7,906 nt of DNA from Proteiniphilum sp. UBA4977 (GTDB taxonomy: Bacteria; Bacteroidota; Bacteroidia; Bacteroidales; Dysgonomonadaceae): contig DGZP01000026.1 in NCBI GenBank assembly GCA_002398565.1, positions 3,111-11,016 of the forward strand, read 5' to 3'. The translations under genes were made by a program, and so were the position numbers. Position 1 is the first letter of the stretch; every line of letters begins with the position of its first letter. Positions 1-5,631 of this stretch are shown piece after piece. A model generated the notes under the pieces. That model searched no databases. It was not told the DNA's origin and was given only the letters and a program-made list of their open reading frames with translations.

Positions 1-1378
1 ATATTTCCGTTGCTTCCGTATCGTTGAAGCAGTAACGCACCGCTACCGGTTTTTCCACGTTGGGGGAGAAGACAAAAATGCGGTTACCGGAAATAGCCGC
101 TTTGGCCGGATGAAACCTTTTGTCACCGCCGGCAATCTGGAACTGAAGAAGCTCTTTCCCGTATGTGGTGAGCCCGGGATTGGAAGGGATATCCATGGTG
201 AGCACAGCAACGCGCCCTTCCATGGTTACCGATTGAACTTCCGGGCTGCGGTAATGTATTTTATCCATGCCGTAGGTTTTTGCCAGCGCCCAGAGTGCCA
301 GACGATCGCCGGCCAGCTTCTTTTTAGGCGGATGGATACTGCCGGGACTGTAGGAATCCATCAAGACGGCCATTCCAGTGTTGGGCGTTGTCTTCATTCC
401 CTTGGCCTGTGCTTCGCGGATGAATGCAGAATTTAATCCTCCTCCTCCATAGTTATATGGAGCAATCTGACAATAATAAAACGGAAATTCACCCACTCCC
501 CATATTGTACGCCATTCACGCACCATCTTGTCGAACAGCTCCACATACCGTTCCGGCTCATTCCGGTTGGATTCGCCCTGGTACCAGATAGCGCCGCGAA
601 TGCCATATCCTACGACAGGATGCAACATACCATTATATAATACGGTGGGATCGCCGTTCTGTGATTTTATCTCCGCATCCGTGGCGGGTATACGGGCATC
701 AGAAATCACATTTTTGATGGAGGAGGGAGTCATCCACGCTTCGATGCGAGAGCCGCCCCAGCTGGTGTGGATCAGGCCGACGGGAACATCCAGTGCCTGA
801 TTCAGCATGCGCCCGAAGAAATAGCCTGTTGCCGTAAAAGCCGGTGTGGTCTCCGGGCCTGCTACCTCCCATGTGCCTTCACCCTCTTCCTGAGGTGTTG
901 ACCTGGATGCCTTCTTCATGGTAAAACACCGTATGCCGGGATTCCTTGAGGTGGCAATTGCTTCCGGTCCTCCCTCGATCGGCTGGTTAGTAAACCCCTT
1001 CATCGGCATCTCCATGTTGGATTGTCCCGAGCAGACCCATATTTCTCCGATCAGAATATTTTGTAACGTAACCGATTTTCCGTCACTGATGGTGATGGTA
1101 TAGGGTGTGTAGCCGGCTGCAGGCGTTTTTACCTTCAGCTTCCAGCGACCTTCTCCGTCGCTTTTTGCCGTATAACTCTTCCTGTCCCAGGAAGTGGTCA
1201 CCCGCACAGGGGTGTTGGGTTTTGCCCAACCCCAGATAGCCGCATCGGTTTGTTGTTGTAAAACCATGTTGTCACTAAAGATAACAGGCAGTTTTATTTC
1301 CGCATTCAGTGAGAAGGGAGCGGAGGATAACAGGAATAAAATAAACCCAAGAGAAAGTGTTTTTGTAATCTTTTTCAT
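1..1378 (-). CDS. Sialate O-acetylesterase-type secreted hydrolase, C-terminus cut by window edge
   Basis: I translated 459 codons without a stop, from the ATG at 1378-1376 to the window edge. Residues 1-26 form a signal peptide (basic MKK, hydrophobic core, likely cleavage after LNA), so the protein should be periplasmic or exported. SASA/SGNH-type esterase motifs are clear: GQSNMEMP with the expected nucleophile Ser120, WYQGESN at 265-271, and IHPP with the likely catalytic His349. The N-terminal 90 or so residues resemble the beta-rich domain usual in this family. These enzymes remove acetyl groups from sialic acids or from other acetylated glycans such as xylan, and the substrate cannot be read from sequence. 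The family usually has Asp two residues before the His; here the residue is Ser347. The protein is probably 20-60 residues from complete. It has no co-oriented neighbour inside the window; dnaK lies upstream and ends at its own terminator. The family call is firm, the substrate is not. Confidence 0.9.
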   Translation of the reverse strand, partial: MKKITKTLSLGFILFLLSSAPFSLNAEIKLPVIFSDNMVLQQQTDAAIWGWAKPNTPVRVTTSWDRKSYTAKSDGEGRWKLKVKTPAAGYTPYTITISDGKSVTLQNILIGEIWVCSGQSNMEMPMKGFTNQPIEGGPEAIATSRNPGIRCFTMKKASRSTPQEEGEGTWEVAGPETTPAFTATGYFFGRMLNQALDVPVGLIHTSWGGSRIEAWMTPSSIKNVISDARIPATDAEIKSQNGDPTVLYNGMLHPVVGYGIRGAIWYQGESNRNEPERYVELFDKMVREWRTIWGVGEFPFYYCQIAPYNYGGGGLNSAFIREAQAKGMKTTPNTGMAVLMDSYSPGSIHPPKKKLAGDRLALWALAKTYGMDKIHYRSPEVQSVTMEGRVAVLTMDIPSNPGLTTYGKELLQFQIAGGDKRFHPAKAAISGNRIFVFSPNVEKPVAVRYCFNDTEATEI

Positions 1379-1486
1379 CTGTTTAGTATTTTATTTTTTT
1401 GCATGATGGTCAGAGGGAACCCGTTATGATAGTGTTATTCGGATAACTCATTGGCATGTTCGTTTCATGACAGTAACTAATATCTT

Positions 1487-1510
1487 CACTATATATCGAC
1501 AAAAATAGTG
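1487..1510. repeat. Inverted repeat CACTAT-N12-ATAGTG over the esterase -7 box
   Basis: Two perfect 6-bp arms, 1487-1492 and 1505-1510, flank a 12-bp spacer. On the plus strand the right arm is followed by nine T residues (1511-1519). This resembles a weak terminator, but no plus-strand gene precedes it. On the minus strand the repeat covers the candidate -7 box of the esterase gene, so an operator is the more sensible reading. The arms are short and AT-rich, and chance remains possible. Confidence 0.3.
1500..1507 (-). promoter_or_regulatory. Candidate -7 box of the esterase gene
   Basis: Read on the minus strand, the octamer TATTTTTG matches the Bacteroidetes primary-sigma -7 consensus TAnnTTTG exactly. 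It would place transcription start near 1493 and leave a leader of about 115 nt before the esterase ATG. No TTTG-like -33 element is visible about 20 bp further upstream, where the sequence is mostly A. The octamer is AT-rich and could occur by chance, so this rests on consensus and position only. Confidence 0.4.
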
Positions 1511-1520
1511 TTTTTTTTTA

Positions 1521-1818
1521 ATAATCCTTTAATAATGATCTTTTCACCTCTTTTTGTCTTCATTTTGTTTGATGAAATGCAATCAGGAATGAAGAGAACA
1601 TAGTTTATACCTTGTCTGGTCAGTCTCTTTTTGATTTGCATTCCGACCGGATTTTGTCTTTATATCCGCCTTTCTTATTCGAATCATATTAGAGTGATAT
1701 TAGACCCGGACTAGGTGCTATAGAGACAAAATGCCAGAAAAACACCTCAGAGGATCCTTTCGAATGACTTGCAGAATAGGATGGAAACGTGAACTTGCCG
1801 TTCTTTTTAGCATAGCAT
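1521..1818. other. Gene-free intergenic stretch
   Basis: I see no credible coding region, tRNA or mobile-element end on either strand here; all open frames are short and lack family signatures. The only structure noted is a direct repeat of ATATTAGA with an 11-bp period (1686-1693 and 1697-1704). The stretch lies upstream of the esterase gene and downstream of the dnaK terminator, so it may include distal regulatory sequence or decayed DNA. Confidence 0.5.
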
Positions 1819-1858
1819 AAAAAAAGAGAGACTGCCTCTAGGATGAGACAGTCTCTTT
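1819..1858 (-). terminator. Intrinsic terminator of dnaK
   Basis: Read on the minus strand, the 12-bp arm 1856-1845 pairs with 1838-1827 with one mismatch around a 6-nt loop, and the stem runs into a run of seven T residues (1825-1819). It starts about 35 bp after the dnaK stop codon. The plus-strand side lacks a T-tract, so termination is directional for dnaK. The AGAGACTG-type stem is similar to terminators I recall from other Bacteroidales. Confidence 0.85.
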
Positions 1859-1890
1859 ACTGATTATTGCTTATCGTTTATGATTGCAAA

Positions 1891-3801
1891 TTACTTCACT
1901 TCCTCGAAATCCACATCGGTGACGTCGTCGCCCGATTTGGTGTTGTCCTGTGAGGACTGCTGACCGGCATCTGCACCCGGCTGTGGGCCGCCCTGTGCGT
2001 TTGATGCATTGTACATATCCTGAGAAGCTGCCTGGAAAGCGCTGTTTAGCTCGTTGGTGGCGGCGTCGATACCTTCCAGGTTTTGTGCCTTGTGGGCTTC
2101 CTTCAGCTTGTTGAGTGCATCCTCGATCGGAGCCTTTTTGTCGGCCGGAATCTTGTCGCCCAGGTCTTTCAGCTGCTTTTCAGTCTGGAAGATGGTGGAG
2201 TCGGCGTGGTTCAGCTTGTCGATGCGTTCCTTCTCAAGCTTGTCGGATTCTGCATTGGCGGCAGCTTCCTCCTTCATGCGCTTGATCTCATCGTCGCTCA
2301 GGCCAGAGGATGCTTCTATACGGATCTTCTGCTCTTTTCCTGTTGCCTTGTCTTTGGCCGACACACTCAATATCCCGTTTGCGTCAATATCGAAGGTCAC
2401 CTCAATTTGGGGAATACCCCGTGGAGAAGGTGGAATACCATCGAGGTTGAAGACGCCGATCTGTTTGTTGTCGCGTGCCATGGAACGTTCACCCTGCAGC
2501 ACGTTGATCTGCACGGAGGGCTGGTTGTCGCTCGCAGTAGAGAATGTTTCACTCTTCTTCGTGGGAATCGTCGTGTTGGCATCGATCAGTTTGGTCATCA
2601 CACCACCCAGTGTTTCGATACCGAGTGACAACGGCGTTACATCGAGCAGCAACACGTCTTTTACTTCACCAGTAAGTACGGCTCCCTGAATAGCAGCACC
2701 AATGGCCACTACTTCGTCGGGGTTTACGCCCTTGTGGGGTTTCTTGCCAAAAAGCCTTTCCACCAGCCCCTGCACGGCAGGGATACGGGTAGAACCACCC
2801 ACCAGAATCACTTCGTTGATATCTGAATTGGACATGCCGGCATCCTTCATGGCAGTCTGGCAAGGGACCACGCATTTTTGCAACAGGTCATCGATCAGCT
2901 GTTCGAACTTGGCACGGGTGAGTGTTTTCACCAGGTGCTTTGGAATGCCGTTCACCGGCATGATATAGGGGAGGTTTATCTCCGTGGTGGTGGCGCTGGA
3001 AAGTTCAATCTTTGCCTTCTCTGCCGCTTCTTTCAGTCGTTGCAATGCCATCGGATCCTTGCGCAGATCTATTCCCTCATCGTTCTGGAACTCTCCGGCC
3101 AGCCAGTCGATTATACGGTGGTCGAAGTCGTCTCCACCCAGGTGGGTGTCGCCATTGGTCGATTTTACCTCGAAAACGCCGTCTCCCAGCTCCAGAATTG
3201 AAATATCGAAGGTGCCCCCACCCAAGTCGAATACGGCAATCTTGGAGTCCTTGTTCTGTTTGTCAAGCCCGTAAGCCAGTGCAGCAGCCGTAGGCTCGTT
3301 GACAATGCGGCGCACGGTGAGACCGGCAATTTCGCCGGCTTCCTTGGTGGCCTGCCGCTGTGCGTCACTAAAGTATGCAGGAACAGTAATCACGGCCTCC
3401 TTTACCTCCTGACCCAGATGATCTTCAGCCGTTTTTTTCATTTTCTGCAATATGATAGCCGATATCTCCTGCGGGGAATAAAGATGTCCGTTGATATCTA
3501 CACGGGGTGTATTGTTGTCGCCACGTACAACTTTATATGGTACGCGGCCGATCTCTTTCTGTACCCTGTCGAATGTCTCTCCCATAAATGTCTTGATGGA
3601 AGAAACGGTGTTGTTGGGGTTGGTGATGGCCTGCCGTTTGGCCGGGTCGCCTACTTTTCGTTCGCCACTTTCCATGAAAGCCACGACAGAAGGGGTGGTG
3701 CGTTTACCCTCGTTATTGGGGATTACCACTGGTTCGTTGCCTTCCATGACGGATACGCACGAATTGGTCGTTCCAAGGTCTATTCCGATTATTTTTCCCA
3801 T
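1891..3801 (-). CDS. dnaK: Molecular chaperone DnaK (Hsp70)
   Basis: This is a complete 636-residue Hsp70, close to the usual bacterial length. DnaK is an ATP-dependent cytoplasmic chaperone working with DnaJ and GrpE on nascent, misfolded and aggregated proteins. The nucleotide-binding domain carries the phosphate-1 motif IIGIDLGTTNS (4-14), Lys70, NEPTAAALAYG (168-178), the phosphate-2 motif DLGGGTFD (192-199) with the autophosphorylation-type Thr197, and the adenosine motif LVGGSTRIP (333-341). The interdomain linker VLLLDV is at 383-388, the substrate-binding beta domain spans about 389-500 and the helical lid about 501-595. A Gly/Gln-rich tail ends in DVDFEEVK, the typical bacterial C-terminus. 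The ATG at 3801 is the only sensible start because the family begins MGKIIGIDLGTT; no Shine-Dalgarno is visible, as is usual in Bacteroidetes. No grpE or dnaJ is adjacent and a terminator follows, so it appears monocistronic. Confidence 0.99.
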   Translation of the reverse strand: MGKIIGIDLGTTNSCVSVMEGNEPVVIPNNEGKRTTPSVVAFMESGERKVGDPAKRQAITNPNNTVSSIKTFMGETFDRVQKEIGRVPYKVVRGDNNTPRVDINGHLYSPQEISAIILQKMKKTAEDHLGQEVKEAVITVPAYFSDAQRQATKEAGEIAGLTVRRIVNEPTAAALAYGLDKQNKDSKIAVFDLGGGTFDISILELGDGVFEVKSTNGDTHLGGDDFDHRIIDWLAGEFQNDEGIDLRKDPMALQRLKEAAEKAKIELSSATTTEINLPYIMPVNGIPKHLVKTLTRAKFEQLIDDLLQKCVVPCQTAMKDAGMSNSDINEVILVGGSTRIPAVQGLVERLFGKKPHKGVNPDEVVAIGAAIQGAVLTGEVKDVLLLDVTPLSLGIETLGGVMTKLIDANTTIPTKKSETFSTASDNQPSVQINVLQGERSMARDNKQIGVFNLDGIPPSPRGIPQIEVTFDIDANGILSVSAKDKATGKEQKIRIEASSGLSDDEIKRMKEEAAANAESDKLEKERIDKLNHADSTIFQTEKQLKDLGDKIPADKKAPIEDALNKLKEAHKAQNLEGIDAATNELNSAFQAASQDMYNASNAQGGPQPGADAGQQSSQDNTKSGDDVTDVDFEEVK

Positions 3802-3893
3802 AGTTTGTATGTTTAATTTTGTCTTCTGATTTTTCTTTTTACGTTATACCGGCTCATGTACGGGCCAGGATTGTTTATTACACCATTCTTTTC

Positions 3894-3938
3894 TCAAATG
3901 TTGTGCCAAAATTTACTATTTGATTTCAATTCTGCCAA
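3894..3938 (-). promoter_or_regulatory. Candidate dnaK promoter region
   Basis: On the minus strand, TTGG at 3938-3935 lies 20 bp before TAAATTTTG (3915-3907). This resembles the Bacteroidetes -33/-7 pair (TTTG, TAnnTTTG) with one extra base in the -7 box. Overlapping it, TGGCAC (3908-3903) and TTGA (3897-3894) have the spacing of a sigma-54 -24/-12 promoter, but the -12 element reads GA where GC is expected. Either reading leaves a leader of roughly 80-100 nt before the dnaK ATG. I found no CIRCE element (the HrcA operator) in this interval. The primary-sigma reading is favoured. Confidence 0.4.
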
Positions 3939-3962
3939 TATGTCGTGATTATTGTAATGTTA

Positions 3963-4019
3963 CTGATGAATATCAGGAAAAAACAGCTGCCTGTTTGTAA
4001 AATGATGGATTTAATCATT
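3963..4019. promoter_or_regulatory. Three consecutive small inverted repeats between dnaK and DUF4301
   Basis: Three perfect inverted repeats follow each other: CTGAT-N4-ATCAG (3963-3976), AAACAG-N4-CTGTTT (3981-3996) and AATGAT-N7-ATCATT (4001-4019). Their centres are about 19 and 21 bp apart, close to two helical turns. They lie between the divergent dnaK and DUF4301 promoter candidates, so they could be regulator sites for either gene. The half-sites differ from one another, which argues against a single dimeric regulator binding all three, and short AT-rich repeats arise easily by chance. Confidence 0.25.
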
Positions 4020-4039
4020 ACCGTTCGGGAAGATTTTCT

Positions 4040-4047
4040 TATCTTTG
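4040..4047 (+). promoter_or_regulatory. Candidate -7 box of the DUF4301 gene
   Basis: TATCTTTG matches the Bacteroidetes -7 consensus TAnnTTTG exactly and lies 43 bp upstream of the DUF4301 ATG, giving a leader of roughly 35-40 nt. The region about 20 bp upstream (around 4016) has no good TTTG, so the -33 element is weak or absent. The leader is AT-rich and has no Shine-Dalgarno. Confidence 0.55.
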
Positions 4048-4090
4048 GAGTGAACATTTAAGTTTTTTTTAATTATAAACTTTATAATAT

Positions 4091-5611
4091 ATGTACAGCC
4101 GACAGGATCTTGATTTACTGCGTGAGAAAGGGATCTCACAGGCACAAATTGATGCACAGCTTCATCATTTTCATACGGGATTCCCATATTTGCCCATTGT
4201 GGCGGCAGCTTCCGTTGAGAAGGGTATCATGAATGTGACAAAAGAGGCAGAAGAGAACTATCTGAAAGCATGGGAGGATTACCTGAAAAGTGAGAAGAAA
4301 GTTACCAAATTTGTACCGGCATCGGGTGCTGCCAGTCGCATGTTCAAGGATCTCTATTCCTTTCTGGATGCGGCATATGAAGAACCGGTCACCGACTTCG
4401 AGAAGACTTTTTTCTCGGAACTCACACAATTTGCATTCTTCGGATCACTCGACGAGACCTGTAAGGATATGTTCGGAGAGGGTGCCATGGAGTTGTGTAG
4501 CAAAGGAAAATATAAGGATATAGTCTCTGCATTGCTTTATAGTGAAGGCCTGGATTACGGAAATATGCCAAAAGGATTGCTGCTCTTCCATAAATATCCC
4601 GAAGGAAACCGTACACCGGTGGGCGAGCATCTGACCGAGGGTACCTTCTATGCCAAAAAAGCAGATGGAGAAGTGCGTGTACACTTTACCGTGTCAGAAG
4701 AACATAGGAAATTATTTGAATTGCTTGTGGCTGCCCGAAAGCTGAACTATGAATTTAAGCTGGGTGCTTCCTTCTCGGTATCCTACAGTATTCAAAAGCC
4801 AAGTACCGATACCATTGCCGTGGATATGCAGAATCAGCCTTTCCGGGAAGAGGACAACACGCTGCTTTTTCGCCCCGGTGGACATGGCGCTTTGATTGAG
4901 AACCTGAATGATATTGATTCAGACATCATCTTCATTAAAAACATAGATAATGTGGTTCCCGACAGATTAAAAGAAAATGAGGCACATTATAAAAGGCTGC
5001 TGGCGGGTATCCTGGTGACCATGCAGCAACGTGCTTTCGGATTCCTGAGAAAGCTGGAGTCGGGGATGGTGACTTCGGAAGAATTGGATGAAATGTTGGC
5101 TTTTACCGAGAATGAACTCTGTATAAACCATCCGGGAACATTTGATACCGATGATGCACTCAAAGAATACCTGAAAAGAAAGCTCGACCGTCCTTTCCGG
5201 GTTTGTGGCATGGTGAAGAACCAGGGTGAGCCGGGCGGCGGTCCCTTCATTGCGATCAATCCCGACGGAACAACATCGCCCCAGATACTGGAGAGTTCGC
5301 AGATCAATAAGCATGATGCCAAGGCGATGGATGCCTTCAAAAATGGATCGCATTTTAATCCGGTCGATGTGGTCTGCGGTGTAAAGTGTTTTCAGGATAA
5401 CAAGTTTGACCTGACGAAGTTTGTCGATCCCGATACCGGATTCATCTCCCACAAGTCGAAAAACGGAAGGGAACTCAAAGCCCTGGAACTTCCGGGATTG
5501 TGGAACGGAGCCATGAGCGACTGGAACACGATCTTCGTGGATGTGCCCATCAGTACGTTTAATCCGGTGAAGACGGTGAACGATCTGCTGCGGCCTGAAC
5601 ATCAGTCGTGA
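4091..5611 (+). CDS. DUF4301 family protein, possible nucleotidyltransferase
   Basis: This 506-residue protein matches my memory of the DUF4301 family, found mainly in Bacteroidetes and of unassigned function. It has no signal peptide or membrane segment, so it should be cytoplasmic. Several motifs fall in the order seen in UDP-sugar pyrophosphorylases: FVPASGAASRMFK (74-86, compare the nucleotide-binding LxxGxGTRxxxxxPK loop), KYPEGNRTPVGEH (168-180), RPGGHGAL (261-268, compare PGGHGD or PGGNG), NIDNV (284-288, compare NVDN) and GGGPF followed by NPDG (382-393). A GT-A fold nucleotidyltransferase is therefore my inference; substrate and activity are unknown. The first loop lacks the usual GG pair. 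Start: the ATG at 4091 follows a consensus -7 box, and no Shine-Dalgarno is visible. A strong terminator follows about 26 bp after the stop, so it is probably transcribed alone. It is divergent from dnaK. The family call is good, the function is tentative. Confidence 0.85.
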   Translation: MYSRQDLDLLREKGISQAQIDAQLHHFHTGFPYLPIVAAASVEKGIMNVTKEAEENYLKAWEDYLKSEKKVTKFVPASGAASRMFKDLYSFLDAAYEEPVTDFEKTFFSELTQFAFFGSLDETCKDMFGEGAMELCSKGKYKDIVSALLYSEGLDYGNMPKGLLLFHKYPEGNRTPVGEHLTEGTFYAKKADGEVRVHFTVSEEHRKLFELLVAARKLNYEFKLGASFSVSYSIQKPSTDTIAVDMQNQPFREEDNTLLFRPGGHGALIENLNDIDSDIIFIKNIDNVVPDRLKENEAHYKRLLAGILVTMQQRAFGFLRKLESGMVTSEELDEMLAFTENELCINHPGTFDTDDALKEYLKRKLDRPFRVCGMVKNQGEPGGGPFIAINPDGTTSPQILESSQINKHDAKAMDAFKNGSHFNPVDVVCGVKCFQDNKFDLTKFVDPDTGFISHKSKNGRELKALELPGLWNGAMSDWNTIFVDVPISTFNPVKTVNDLLRPEHQS

Positions 5612-5631
5612 TGCTGCAAGTGCAATAATTT

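Noticed and set aside
110..1406. Plus-strand open frames between 110 and 1406
   Set aside because: They are shadows of the minus-strand esterase, whose reading frame is open for all 459 codons and carries clear catalytic motifs.
2054..2689. Long plus-strand open frames opposite dnaK (also 2083-2628, 2984-3274 and 3418-3816)
   Set aside because: Long antisense frames opposite hsp70 genes are a known codon-bias effect. These products show no family motifs and overlap a fully conserved DnaK.
3850..3869. Possible hairpin in the dnaK leader around GGCC and GAGCC
   Set aside because: Only three to four pairs form with a mismatch; too weak to call an RNA thermometer or other leader element.
3802..4090. 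Search for a CIRCE element (HrcA operator) upstream of dnaK
   Set aside because: No TTAGCACTC-N9-GAGTGCTAA or close variant is present on either strand.
4967..5602. 211-codon minus-strand open frame opposite DUF4301
   Set aside because: It is fully contained opposite a coherent conserved gene and shows no motifs of its own.
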